Source of the DNA: Microplitis mediator
Taxonomy: Eukaryota; Arthropoda; Insecta; Hymenoptera; Braconidae
Reading direction: 5' to 3'
Assembly (NCBI RefSeq): GCF_029852145.1
Contig: NC_079978.1
Coordinates: forward strand, 4,774,001 to 4,838,000
Length of the DNA stretch: 64,000 nt
Every line of letters starts with the position of its first letter. Position 1 is the first letter of the stretch. The position numbers and the translations under genes were made by a program. Below are positions 35,668-47,919 of the stretch, in pieces. The notes under the pieces were generated by a model. That model did not search any database, was not told the origin of the DNA, and was given only the letters and a program-made list of their open reading frames with translations.

Positions 35668-36659
35668 ACTAATTATTCCCTTTATATTAAAATAAAAAAA
35701 AACCGTGATCAATAATTTATTAAAATGACTAAATATCAATATAAATTAATTAACGATAATTAAAAAAGAATTTTCGTAGGAACATTATTTTAATTAAAAT
35801 TCAACGACTACGAAGTTTTCATCTCTTACAAATAATTTATTCATTACTAAGATTTCATATACATTTTAATTAACTTTCTTAATCATCGTTTACTTTTTGT
35901 TTTCATAAATTTTAATTTTACTTAAAAAGTAATCTCTCCTTAGAAATAAATTGTACATGTAACGTATACTTAAACTTTTACACGATATTTCTTCTTATCA
36001 TTGAGAATGGGTTTGATATAAATATGAAGAGAGAAGTAGACTTGAAGCAAGTCATAGTCACTGAGTAGACTCTTTTGTATTGTAAGAATACCCGAATACC
36101 AAGCAAAGCAAAGTATAAAGAAAAGTAAAGTAGATGAAACATCTGTATATATCTATAAATAATTTTTTTTTATTTTCTGCATTACAACAAATAAAAGTCC
36201 AAGGACAGTATCCTCGAGTTCATTTCTTTGACATGTGCGTCACCTTGTCATTGTCATTCGTATTCAAATAGTTATATATGTAGTAAAGTTGAGAAGCAGA
36301 AATTTAAGTTAAGAAACAAGTGACTTTGTGACCTCATTTAAATTATATTTCTTACTTTTTAAAATTTAATTTTAATTACTTTTAAAATACATTTTAGTTT
36401 CCCACAATTCCATATACATTTTAGTGTTGAAGTACCGAATAAAATAAATGTCTTTCAAATTTTAAACTGAATTTAAATAAAAGTCTATATAAAAGATAAT
36501 TAAACATTGAAAGGAAAAAGATTATATTTATATGAAGGATATTAACGTCAAATAAAAAGAAGATCAAAGCAAAGTATACCGAGAAAAATAATCTTCAGTT
36601 GCAAGTAAATATGTTATTGATGTAGTATAGAGCAATGAAGGATTTTATTGAATAAATTT

Positions 36660-36740
36660 AAATTTTATTTATTTATTTTATTTATTTGGAAATATATGCC
36701 AAGGCAAATGCCGAATGGCAAGGTGTATACAAAAATATTT
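36660..36740 (-). mobile_element. 3' tail of the non-LTR retrotransposon on the minus strand
   Basis: On the minus strand GCCATTCGGCATTTGCCTTG is followed by an (AAAT)n tail. It lies downstream of the reverse-transcriptase fragment at 37563 in the same orientation and resembles the tail at 13445, so both probably come from one element. Confidence 0.5.
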
Positions 36741-36953
36741 TACATAACATAGTATCACGTTTCGGTGAACAATAAATCATATACATAATTAAAGATTTAA
36801 TAATTATTTGATAATCAAACAACTAAAATGTTTTAGATTATAAAAGAACAATTTGATATGTTTGACTTTAATTTGTTATAACCAGCACAGTTTGAAAGAA
36901 ACGTTTAAAAGATAATAAGAGTTAACGATCTTTTAGCTCTAGTTCAAGCAAAT

Positions 36954-37058
36954 CCCTGGTGGAAATTTTTAGAAATTTTTTCTGAAAAACTCAGTTCTAA
37001 AGTTCTAAAGACTTTTTCAGAGTTATTCAAAGAAAAGTCCGAAAAATTTCCACCAGGG
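36954..37058. mobile_element. Short MITE (CCCTGGTGGAAATTTTT ends)
   Basis: A 105-bp hairpin element with ends CCCTGGTGGAAATTTTT and the exact complement, inserted directly downstream of the retrotransposon coding remnant. Confidence 0.75.
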
Positions 37059-37563
37059 ATATTAAAACATTTTATTTTTGAAGCCTTCTACTCTCTAAAC
37101 ATGAATAAATGAAAATAAGTGACTATTCCAAGTGCAAACCGAACCACTAATTTCAAAAAGTGGTTCGGTTGGCACTCAGAATTAGTTAATATTCACTTAT
37201 TTCACTTATTCATGTTTAGAGAGTAAGCTCTGCGAATTTAGGACTTCAGTTGGCAGATTTTTCCACCGACGGATAACTGATACAACAAAAGAATGTTCAT
37301 AGCTGATTGTGGCAAAATTTGGTATCGAAGGTGACATTATTTTGTTTTTCGGCTATTCTATCTGACCATCTAATGCTTGGATCTTCTTCGATGAACATCT
37401 CCCTCACGTATTTCGGCTGTCCTGAGTCGAGTAACTTGTAGAAGTAACAGGCTAGGAAGTACAATCTTCGTGACTTTATATGCAACCAGTTTAATGAACG
37501 CCGGAACGGCGTGATGTGTTCATCGCGTTTGCTGTTATAAACAAATTTAATAGCGTTGTTCAT
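37059..37563 (-). pseudogene. Decayed non-LTR retrotransposon polymerase C-terminus, split by a MITE
   Basis: The frame from 37563 to 37297 (88 codons) reads like the region after the reverse-transcriptase domain of Jockey/CR1-type elements: HITPFRRSLNWL, SRRLYFLACYFYKLL, then SGQPKYV. After a TGA the match continues one base out of frame with SVIRRWKNLPTEVL. It then meets MITE family 4 at 37224-37091 and resumes beyond it with GFKNKMF and a stop near 37060. Everything upstream of the 37563 end is missing. Such tails normally belong to elements of several kb, so this is a 5'-truncated, frameshifted relic. Clade assignment is uncertain; identity as non-LTR polymerase is fairly firm from motif order. 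Confidence 0.75.
37091..37224. mobile_element. MITE family 4 copy inside the retrotransposon relic
   Basis: ACTCTCTAAACATGAATAAA to complement GTTTAGAGAGT, with the same GTGGTTCGGTTGGCACTC core as at 26896. Coding similarity of the relic is present on both sides. Confidence 0.85.
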
Positions 37564-39059
37564 TTAACCAAGTAAAAATTTAAAAAATATACATTTGGCG
37601 CTAAAAAATTTTTACTCAATTGAATTTAAATATTCATTAAGTAAATGCATATACTTGAATCTAATTTTTTTTGGAGTAAGACGTTTAGTTTTAATCTGGT
37701 TCTTTGCTTTAATAAAGATATTGTTTAATTAATTATGATTTTGGTAAAGTTGAAAAATATTTGAATCATTTTTTGACAGTTTGATTTTTTTTTTTAAATA
37801 TTTTTGAATTTATATTAAATAATTAAAGATGCTTAAGCTTTAATTCATCTGTGCAATTAATTTACTCATTATTACTGAGACAGGTTGTAGTGAATAATTA
37901 TTGGTATCAAAGAAATTGATATCCATGATCATATATTTTCGTTAATTAAAATACTGAATTGAGCTGTTGTCTATTAGTCTAATGATTTCAGGTCAAGCAG
38001 TGCACTTATGCTTACACTTTTTAATAAGTAGAAATTACAATCAATTATCAAAATGAAAATAATTATTAATTAATACCGATAGTGATGTGGGGTAAGACGG
38101 GGCCGTTTAAAAATCTTCTACCAAAAATTGATCGTTACGGAAGTTGTGACTTTTTCCGTAAGACTGTTACGTTCTGACGCTGATCAGCTGTGCGATTAAG
38201 CGCGGGCTTTTTAAAATGTGTATTTTCGAAACAATATGACGTGGTCTCAATTTATATTTCCTGATTTTTTTTCTTAATAACAGGACTTTACTTCTGTTCA
38301 AATATTTATTTTTAAAAAAATGTTCATTAAAACTAAAACAAATAAATATTTTTTACATCAACATGAAATTTTTATTATTTGATTATCAAAATAGTTTATT
38401 CAGAGAAACTAATGATCGGGTTGCGTGTTAGCGTCTCAGTGGATTTATCAGCCAACAAGAATCGCACAAGACTAAGATAAAGATTTCTGGCGAATTAGAC
38501 TAGTAAACTAGCATGAGTAGAACTAGTAGAATAGTAGACAAAACGTACGTTGGGTTTACTTTGAGAAATAGAAAATACCCGATTGTTCTCGTTGATTGTG
38601 TTAAAATATTACGACATCGTTGGCTTAATAATTCACAAGACTTTTCTTGGAAACTTTAATTTATTACTATCACTATTACTATTATTATCAATGAAATTTA
38701 ATCCGTTTAATCTTACTGTCTAATTTATTTTTACTTAAATGTCACGTGCACATGTAGAAACAAAATTATTTTTATAATAATTTCCAGTGTTCGGAACTTT
38801 GAAATTTTAAATTTGAGGCAGTGAAGAATTCAGAGTAAAATTTAAAAAAATTCCAAAAATCAAATAAATTTTGAATTTTAATTGTTGCAATCTTAACTAT
38901 GTAACTTCCGTTTTCTACAGTTTTTATTCTTTACATGTTTTACATTCCATAGTTTTTAGGTTATGTTGCAAGCAATTTAAAGTCCCTATTTTCTGTGGGT
39001 AAATATTTTTCTATATATTTCTAACAAACTACTCTAAACTTTGTCGGACTATGGTTTCC
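37564..39059. other. AT-rich DNA, no gene seen
   Basis: At 38086-38105 a one-sided match to the GGGGCAAAGTGGG-type element end (GTGGGGTAAGACGGGG) has no visible partner. 38400-38600 is a little GC-richer. No exon evidence. Confidence 0.45.
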
Positions 39060-39340
39060 TGGTCATCATTTTCTTTTTCCATTCCATATATCTCATTATT
39101 AGCTATTGTTCCCATTTCTGTTTCCATATTTTTTTTGCAATCACGAAGTGTCTCTAGTGAGCGAGATTGCAGATAGGTGGCGAATATATGGAATGAATCC
39201 CACAGGTCAATGCATCATATCAACTTGTGAAAAATAATTCATTTGCTCTCTATGGGATTCGAATCTGAGCCCGGCCAGTACTTGAGTTTGAAGTCAAGAG
39301 TGTTATCTACTCGACCACAAGTACTGGTTTCAAAAAATCA
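39060..39340 (-). mobile_element. tRNA-derived SINE (minus strand)
   Basis: Read on the minus strand, an A-box-like TGGTCGAGTAG (39317-39307) is followed about 40 bp later by a B-box GATTCGAATCC (39265-39255), the internal pol III promoter layout of tRNAs. A CTTGA/TCAAG anticodon-like stem lies between them. The cloverleaf is imperfect and there is no acceptor stem, so it is not a functional tRNA. About 190 bp of unrelated body follow, with an inverted ATTCCATATAT pair. Body and lower boundary are approximate. Confidence 0.5.
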
Positions 39341-39735
39341 AACATTTTTATCTTCATAATTTTCAAAAATTTTTCTCTTTCCACAAAATTATAGCGATTA
39401 TTAATTTTGACGTTTGTAGAAAAAAAAGTGTACACTTGAAAACAAGTAAAAATTTTTACAAATATTTAAGAAATTAAATTTGAAATAAAATGTTTATTTT
39501 TAAATTCTCTAAAGTTTTACTCAAAGTTCTACACTATTTTTAATTTAAAAGTTTCGCATCGCGAATGCTATTGGAATTTTTTTTATATGTTGACTTGCGT
39601 CACATGTGAAAAAAAAATGCATGTCTAAGTTTATTTATGAGGTAACTTTTTTTTTATGTTAATGAATAAATGGAAAGAAAAGAAAATTACAAGATAATGT
39701 ACTTATATGTTTAGTTAACCAGAGAATTTAACAGG

Positions 39736-42700
39736 ATGTCGGAAGAGCAGAAGCCGAGCTATAAGTTAATTTACTTCAATTCTCGAGGAAGAGCTGAGCA
39801 CATTCGTTACATTTTTGCACACGCCGGTGTAGATTACATCGATGAACGAGTCCCGAAGGAACGTTGGCCAGAAGTCAAGAGATGTAAGATCTTATTTTAT
39901 CCTAAATAAATACAAACTGACACTTTTAATTTCATGCTTGTATAAATCCTTGACAGCTTTAACATCCGACCGGAAAGTGCAATAAATAATTTTTTTTTAG
40001 TTCGCTTCAAGTTTCGGTATTAAAAAATTCTTAAACTTTTAAAACTTTTTTTCATACTCAAGTTAAATAAAAAAAAAAATTTCTTCCGCTTGAGTTTTAG
40101 GGAGCTAAAGTTTTCTTTTTTCACTTGAGAGCTTAAAAGATTTTTTATTAAAAATATCAGGGCCGGAAATTTTTTTTTAATTTCAAGGAACTTGATTTTT
40201 CTATTTAAATTCAAAACCAGTTCAATTTTATTTTACATTTTGTTCAAGAGTAAATAGAAAATTTATTATGCAAATTTATCACTTGAATTTTATTGCACTT
40301 TTTTATTATTTAAATTTTTATAGTAATTTTTATTTTTTTTTATTTTACTACTCTGATATAAATTTTTTTACTCGAGATTAAAGATTTAAAAAAATCTCCA
40401 CAAGAGTATTATGGAAAAATGCCACTGAAGCTTTGAAATAAAAAGCTACTTAGTATTTGCAGGAAATTTTTTTTTTTACACGTGGGTTTATAAAAAAAGG
40501 AAAATTTTTTTTTAATCTTCACAAAACAGGAAAAAAATAGTTTGTCTATTTATAATAAGTGACATTGTGGTGTAGCAATGCCGTATGGAATGCTGCCGGT
40601 GCTGGAGATTGACGGAAAACCAATAGCCCAAAGCAATGCAGTGGGAAGATTTCTCGCCCGTAAATACGGACTTGCAGGTCAAAACGAGTGGGAGTCAATG
40701 CTTTGCGATGTACTCGTTGATACTCTTGGGGATCTTAAGTTAGGTAATTAGCCTAAAAATCAATACACCACCCGTATATAAATACTCTAAGCTAAAAATA
40801 TAACACTATCAAATTTTATCCTCATCAATAAATTTTATCATTATTAGTTTTATTTTTATTCACATACTAAAATGTTTGCGAGACTTTTTTTTTTAAATGA
40901 CTTGGTATTAAAAGCTCACACAAAAAATAATAAATCTCGTTTATAAAATTATTATAAAACTAGCAGTTGTGAGGTCACTTTTTACCTCAAAAGCTTAACA
41001 GGAAAAAATAATTTAAAGTAATGACCTGTGTAGATTTATGCAGACGAAGATCAAAAGGTCAAATTATCAAATTATAATTTTAAATTTTACATCTAAAAGA
41101 GCTTTCGAAATGCAATAAAGAAAAATTTTTATACTGTTAATTTAAACGAGATCTACTACGTGAGTCTCTCAATCGATTTAAGGAAGTCAATTTAGATGTT
41201 GATTTAAAATTTTTGAAAATTACAGTTTATATACTTTGACCTAGTTCATAATAAATTATTTTTTTCTACGGGTCTATAGCCGAAACACGATAAAAGTAAT
41301 TAGTGATTGGGGATATTTTGGTCAAGGATATATTGACCGGCTGCTATCCAAGCGTAAAATACAACCGTATTTTTAATAGAATCTATACTATCTTCAAAAA
41401 TTATATATCCACTTGAAATTTTTACAATCGTTCCAAGTTTTTTTTTTATTTAATTTAACTGTCGATATTTATTCGAAATGCCAATAGATGATTAATAGTT
41501 TTGACCGAAATATCTCTTTGTTAATTACTTTTTATTAATTAAAACTCGTTACAATATACTGTAAAAAATTGGGAGTGAATTCGGAGTATTGATGGATTTT
41601 ATTTAAATCCGAATCGGAGTTTCAATATAAAAAAATCGGATCGAAACCAATAACTTCCTTTTTTTGAAAATTTTCAATTTTCATGGCGGGAATTTAAAAA
41701 AACTTCCTTTCGGAGTGAATTTTACTCTAAGGGGAGTAAATAAATACAAAGTCGTCGGGTCCGTATTCACTCCAAATTTGATGTTTGTTCACTCCGCTAA
41801 TTTTTTACAGAATAATTGCACGCCTCGAAAGCGAAGCGGAGAGGTTGTGCTTTATAACCGACCTGTCAAGGTCACACGATTTTTAATTTATTTTCAAAAT
41901 TTACGCTCGTATTCTATAGAACAAAAAAAAAACTATAATTGAAATTCCATAATTGTTTTATTAAATTCACAAATATGATTTTGGTATTCAGAATTTAATT
42001 GGATTTTAAATTTTATGTACGAGCTTTGACAAAAAGTTTTAAACAGTCGTTAAAATTTAAAATAAAATGTTCCCATAACTGATCCCAAGTATTACAATAA
42101 TTGTATAATATCCCTACTGTCAAACTTTTCACTTAAATTTTAACGATTGTTTAAAACTTTCCCTCAAAAGTGAAGTTTACGTGCTCTGTAAAAAAAAAAA
42201 AAAAAACTCGCTGGCATTCCAAATGGCGATAAATTTTTAAACAAAAATTCTTTAACTTTTAAAATTAATAACTGAGTTGCAATCATTAATAATTACAGTA
42301 ATTTTGAACATAAATTTTTCCGGGCATTTATTTGACTTTATAGTGATAGAAAAATATATATGAATGCTAATAAATATTATTCAACAGTTATATTTCAGTA
42401 TAGAACAGAAGAAGATTTTATAAAAAAAGAAGAAAAGAAGGTCAAGCTTCTTAAAGAGACAATACCTTTTTATCTCAACAAGTTTGAGCAAACAATTGTT
42501 GAAAATGGCGGGTTCGCCGTTGGCTCAACAGTAAGTTGAATAAAATATAATAATTTATAACATACATTTGAAGAAATTTTTGATATATTCAAAATTGAAT
42601 TTAAAAACTTTAGACCACATGGGCCGACTTTGTTTTGGCAGTTGCTCTGGAGAATTTTGAGCAAATATTTGGCGTAGCAGCATTGGATAATTACCCAGGT

Positions 42701-42781
42701 CTTCGTGGATTAAAACAACGAGTTCACGAAATTCCGGAGATCGTTGAGTGGCTTGCGAAGCGACCACAAACTGACTTTTAA
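39736..42781 (+). CDS. GstS1: Sigma-class glutathione S-transferase
   Basis: A cytosolic GST of the sigma class, which conjugates glutathione to electrophiles (in insects mainly lipid-peroxidation aldehydes); vertebrate relatives are haematopoietic prostaglandin-D synthases. Exons 39736-39883, 40576-40743, 42388-42530 and 42614-42781 (TAA) join in phase to 208 aa, the usual length. The N-terminal thioredoxin-like half has YKLIYFNSRGRAEHIRY with the catalytic Tyr at 13, then MPYGMLPVLEIDG and the glutathione-binding QSNA. The helical C-terminal half has WESM, ETIPFYLNKFE, the folding motif TTWAD, and ends EWLAKRPQTDF as in insect sigma GSTs. For exon 3, the acceptor at 42387 (TCAACAG) is chosen because nearer AG sites give stops or delete about seven residues. 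The ATG follows an acceptor-like site, so a non-coding leader exon is likely. Possible AATAAA at 43249. A family 2 MITE lies in intron 2. Confidence 0.96.
41557..41812. mobile_element. MITE family 2 copy in GST intron 2
   Basis: TACTGTAAAAAATTGGGAGT at left and GCTAATTTTTTACAGA at right, with 'ggagtgaatt' blocks in both orientations. Confidence 0.7.
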
Positions 42782-43712
42782 AGTAAACGCTCGTCTGAAG
42801 TACGAGTACAGGAAACAACACAACTCAAATTAACAAGTCAATATTCCAAAGAGCCAAGTGCTGTATTTTATTTTTATTTATATGCAAGTACTTGGCTCAA
42901 ATATACCCATTTATTTTTATTAAATTAATTATATCATCAAATAGACGTACAAATTTCAATATATACGTACTTATTTAGTATTAAAAAATTTATTTATTTA
43001 ACAAGGGGTCGTCAGATATTTTTGGCTGAGTTTTTCCTGAAAACAAAATCTCCAAATACAAACTACAGACCGCACATTGATGTAGTACTGTCTAATTTAG
43101 CGAAGTGCGCTTTAATTTTTTTATAATATTCGTTTGTTGAGGGCAAAAACTCAGCCACAGTTTCGGACTACTGTATAACTGCAAGAAAGATAATATTGTT
43201 CGCCCTCTTGGGTGTGAGAGAGAAAAAAGTAAGACCGCCTGTTAATTAAATAAAATAAAATGAAATACGTAAACCTCAGTAACTTTGGCTTCGTCAGGGT
43301 AATTTTGACTTCTCTCAAAAGTATGTTAGGTCGAATTAAGCGTCTTTTGATTTTGAACCGTCTGTTGATTACGCGTACAATAAATTATTTGTCGTATTTA
43401 AATATTATTTTGTAAGCGGACAATCCTGTAAAAGAAAATCAGCTCCGAAAATGTTGAACATTTTCAGGGCAAACTCAGGTGTACATTTTTTTTACTCATT
43501 TTTTTCTAGTCATTTTAAAATATTAAATTTTCTTATTCGTCAATCGCTTGAGTTGGGGTTTTGTAAATTCTAATAGTACAATTTGTCACTTATTAATTTT
43601 ATACATATATATTTATTTATGGGAAAAAGAAAATTCAATTATTGGCACGTGGCCACATAGGGATGATAGCCAATAAAGAAAAAGAAATTAATTATCACTA
43701 TTATATATGTGT
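42782..43712. other. GST 3' flank, possible retrotransposon tail
   Basis: The first part is presumably the GST 3' UTR (AATAAA at 43249-43254). At about 43645-43690 the string GCACGTGGCCACATAGGGAT, then AGCCAATAAAGAAAAAGAAA, looks like a LINE 3' end. No coding sequence. Confidence 0.4.
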
Positions 43713-44762
43713 ATGACGTAGACACATCCTGAAATTAGACATTTCATGAACTGTCTATACATTTCACGAACTGCAGACAGATCGTGTAATGATCATTGCG
43801 TTACACCAAGTGTCTAAAATTTTTAGGAATTTCATGAAGTGCATCAGGGCCTTAGACATTTCGTGAAATGTCTAATGGCGGTATCGCTGATTGTGTAATG
43901 TCTTGCAGCATGAACCTGTGTGAGTTCTTGAGCGCGAAATATGACTTGTTTGAAAATATTACACAATCGGCAATACCGCCATTAGACATTTCACGAACTG
44001 TCTAAGTAACAGACATTTCATGTAATTCTACAACATTACACGATCTGTCTAAGGCCCTGTTGCATTTCATTAAATGCCTAAAAATTTTACACAGTAAGAA
44101 AGGATTAAAAATCAAAACCCACCGTGTGTAAAATGAACGTTTTACACTTATTTATATGTTACCTTAACATGTTGTGTGTTAAAAAAAGTTAGACACGTAA
44201 ACCTTAAAAAATAAAAATTTTCCAAGATTTCTTTTGTGATGGTCGACATTATTGTTAACATATTTTGTGTGTTGATTTGACGGTAACATATAAAAAGTGT
44301 TACTTTCGAATAAAATAACATTTTTGTGTGTCAAAAAATCAATCGATTGCGACAGTTCAAACAAGATAAGATCAAATTCAACACTCAGAATTTTAACAGA
44401 CGTTTTTTTTACACTTTGACGATTCGTTTTTTACTGCACAGCTGAAAATTTTGTGTTTTTGTGTATAAACAATCAATGGTTAAATATTTTGTGTTAATTA
44501 TTTGACACCATCAAGTGTAAATTTAACTAAAATTGAATGTGTTATCTGATCTCAACAAGTTTTAAGTCTGTGTTATTGTTTGACACAAGTACAATGTGTT
44601 AAATTAACACAAAAAATTTAGTGGACCGTTTGGAACATGTGATTTGTGTTAAATTTAACACAAATTTTTCAACTGTGTAGACACTTCGTATAACGGAATG
44701 ATCGTTACACGATCTGTCTGCAGTCCATAAAATGTCTAATTTCGCGATGTGTCTACGACATA
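43713..44762. mobile_element. Palindromic element (ATGACGTAGACACATC ends) with nested insert
   Basis: Left ATGACGTAGACACATCCTGA, right the complement ending TGTCTACGACAT. The body repeats 'tagacatttca(c/t)gaa(c/a)tgtcta' and 'acacgatctgtct' in both orientations. A second element (44089-44678) interrupts the right part. Confidence 0.75.
44089..44678. mobile_element. Nested MITE with ACACAGT ends
   Basis: ACACAGTAAGAAAGG at left, AACTGTGT at right, with 'gtgttaaatttaacacaaa' blocks throughout. It is related to the innermost element at 51243-51587. Confidence 0.65.
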
Positions 44763-45812
44763 TATATAAATATATATAAAAAATAAATAAACATATATAA
44801 AAATATATATACACAAAAAAAGAATTTGGTGGAAGAAATTTTTTCCCGCCCAAGAAAATTTTTGGTTTCAATTAAAAATGCAAAAAATTTCTTGCGCCAA
44901 AAAAATATTTTTTTTTGTGTACATATATAATTAATTATATATATATAATTAATTATATATATACTTGGAGTGTATATGTTTGAGTGTATAGATGTTACTA
45001 TTATTGATGTTGAAATGTGTAAGCGTTGCATTGTTGTAATTTAATTAATTAATTAATTAATTAATTAATTAAATGATTAACAAAAAAGGGTAATACAATA
45101 AATAATAATTAAAAAAATATTTATGATTAATGTGCAAACGTTAACGAATTAACAAATTGAATGCATTTAATAAATTAAATTATTTTGATTGCTCATGTAA
45201 CAATTGACTATTGATTAGTCATTTGTAAATTAATATTTATTTTTAAAACTGAAAAATTGACAGAGTAAAAAGTAATATGATTGCTTACTGTAATTAGAAA
45301 GTGTTGTTTCAAAATATTTATTTATTTATCAAATTAAAAGTAAAAGTCAATCACTGTCATGCAACTGCTAAGAAATTCGATATTATAAGTGTGAATTTTA
45401 ATTGTTTGTTAAGTTTCATAATGAATGAAATAATAATAATAATAATTAATAAAAAATGAAATAGTTGGCTCTAGAAAAAAAAAAATAAATGTCAATGTAT
45501 CATATCATTACTATTGTATACGAGTAAACCAAAGAAAAACGATAAATGTTATTGTAATGTTTTGATTTGCTTGAAAAAAAAAATAATAATAAAATATAAT
45601 AATGATATTTATTCTAACAAATATGAGTGTTTATTAATATCATGTATTTTTATCAGTATTGAGTAAAAATGATTATTCTAGAGTGGAAAACCCACCGACT
45701 GTTGGCAAGTACTCAGGACGAGATCAGTCGGACCGGGTGTAAAAATAGTTATGAAAATTTTCTATAAAATTTTGTTGTCTTTCTATGAAATTTTGTTTCT
45801 GATCGTTCACAT
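44763..45812. other. AT-rich spacer with TTAA microsatellite
   Basis: (TTAA)n at 45042-45072 and other AT tracts, no gene. The right TA-rich flank of the previous element merges into it. Confidence 0.5.
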
Positions 45813-45857
45813 GGCAGTGCCACAATTCTACTCACAACTACTCTACTCGAGGGAAGC

Positions 45858-45961
45858 ACAGTAGGATCTCGTTATTAGACTATTAGTTTCTCTCTCAAAC
45901 TATCGCGATACGTGGTTTATAAAAAAGACAGAATGATAGTCTTATAACGAGGTCCAACTGT
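45858..45961. mobile_element. Nested 104-bp MITE (ACAGTAGGATCTCGTTAT ends)
   Basis: Left ACAGTAGGATCTCGTTATTA, right TAACGAGGTCCAACTGT, nearly complementary. It lies within the hAT-like element. Confidence 0.7.
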
Positions 45962-45964
45962 AGC

Positions 45965-46216
45965 TACAGTCGAAATCCATTATCTCGGAACTTCCCCTCA
46001 ATCTTGACTCCCACTACGAGCTACGCTGCCTCCCACCCGATGCTATACATTTGTATGTGTCTTTATATGGTTATATTTGCACCATACATGTATATGTAAG
46101 AGCGCATGCAGTATAGTGATCTTTTTAAGGGAGAAAGGGCATCCGTTAACTAGGAAATTCTAAGAAATTTCCGCTTCTTAGTAGATTAATGTCCGAGTTA
46201 ATGGAATTCGACTGTA
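45965..46216. mobile_element. Nested MITE family 8 (TACAGTCGAA ends)
   Basis: TACAGTCGAAATCCATTATC at left, GGAATTCGACTGTA at right. The interior is clearly homologous to 58067-58386 (for example CTTCCCCTCAATCTTGAC and GCTATACATTTGTATG). Confidence 0.85.
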
Positions 46217-46782
46217 CAACTCTACTCACTCACAACTTTACTCAGCCTCAACTCTATTCACAGTTTTTTTTACTGAGGTTTAACTCTACTCAGGTATATC
46301 TTTACTCAGCTACAACTCTACTCACGTTTTTTTTTTACTGAGGTTTAACTCTACTCAGTTATGTCTTTACTCAGCTTCAACTCTACTCACAAAGAATTGC
46401 TATTTTATTGATAGGCTAAAATACGTGAGTAGAGTTGTAGCTGAATAAAGATAAAACTGAATAGAGTTAAACCACAGTAAAAAAAAAACGTGAGTAGAGT
46501 TGTAGCTGAGTAAAGATATACCTGAGTAGAGTTAAACCTCAGTAAAAAAAACTGTGAGTAAATTTGTAGCTGAGTAAAGATATACCTGAGTAGAGTTAAA
46601 CCTCAGTAAAAAAAACTGTGGGTAAAGTTGTAGCTGAGTAAAGATATAACTGAGTAGATTTAAACCAGAGTAAAAAAAACTGAGTAGAATGGAGGCTCAG
46701 TAAAGTTGTGAATGAGTAAAGTTGTAGCTACTTCTGTTGAGTAGAGATGTTGTGAGTAAAATTGTAACACTGCCGTTCACAT

Positions 46783-47919
46783 TAAGTTTGGTAGAAAAAA
46801 TTTAAAGTTTCAAAAATGCATTCACGTAGATCTCAAATAAAAGGTTTGCAAACTTATAAAAATTAAAAAATTGTCAGCTTAAAATTCCAATAAATTAAAA
46901 AATAAATCCAAAGAATATGAGAAACAGTTTAACTGGAACCAAATAATTATTTTAAATCTTATCATCATTATTATTTTTTTTTATTATTTATTTTTAAATC
47001 ACTTTAATCGTAATACGTTTTTTATATCATAGAATTTTATCTTACGTTTATTAATTATAATTTAATTACAAGTATTATCAACTAGCATCTATGCGGATTA
47101 TAGGTATCTCACAGTATTGACTCTATATTTTGTTTATACTCTCTAGCCAGACGACTAATTTTTTTTTTCTGTATCTACAAATATATAATTTTGTAATAAT
47201 AAGTGTATACTTTTACTTGATTGTTTTTTTTTTAAACATTTTTTCTTAATTTCTATATTTAGGTAGTTTATATATATATATATTTATATATCATTTCTTT
47301 ACCTTCGTAAGACTCGACAAATAATTACTTATATATTTGTTGTACGTCAAGTATTAAATGCCGAAAACATGAAAATAATTCGATCGTAATTAACGGGTGA
47401 TTAAAATTTCAACTATTGTGTAATATGTAAATTTATGTGTTATATATTTTACGTGAGGATTACTTCATTAATATTTATATTTATATAGTAAGTACGATAA
47501 AGGTAAACGTTTATTCATTTGACACATGATTGAGGTTTCGAGCAAAAGTTTCGCTGCTTAGCTCGCATCTCACAGCCTAGAGGTGATTTTATTTCCAATA
47601 AATTTATTTAAGATTTCATTAAAAAAAAATAATAGTAATTAATCAAATTATAATTTAATCATTAATATTTATACTTAATTAATAATAATTCAATTAACTC
47701 CAAGCTTGTTAGTTAATTAATTAATTTTTTTTATATATAATACAATACGTACGTTGTTATTTATTTATTTATTTTTTTTTTACAATTCAATTATCATACG
47801 GGCAATCATATTGTGCACTCAAATGAACACGGAGTAAATAATTGCGTTTGTGATAATCAATTTTTTACGACCAATTTTTTTAATTAATTAATAATATATA
47901 TTTTTTAATTCAAAATTAT
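46783..47919. other. AT-rich spacer, nothing recognisable
   Basis: No open frames, splice-flanked segments or matched terminal repeats were seen. Confidence 0.5.

Larger units (their letters stand above)
45813..46774. mobile_element. hAT-like non-autonomous element with 8-bp target duplication and internal tandem repeats
   Basis: Inverted ends GGCAGTGCCACAATTCTACT / complement are flanked on both sides by the direct repeat GTTCACAT (45805-45812 and 46775-46782); an 8-bp duplication is the hAT signature. Internally, four tandem units of 64-65 bp ('ctgagtaaagatatacctgagtagagtt...') from about 46425 face inverted copies at 46240-46380. Two foreign elements lie near the left end. Confidence 0.8.

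Noticed and set aside
37297..37563. An intact small gene
   Set aside because: It matches the tail of non-LTR retrotransposon polymerases, is cut upstream, changes frame downstream and is interrupted by a MITE.
39255..39317. Functional tRNA gene
   Set aside because: A and B boxes are present but there is no acceptor stem, the anticodon loop is one base too long and the T-arm does not pair properly; better explained as a SINE head.
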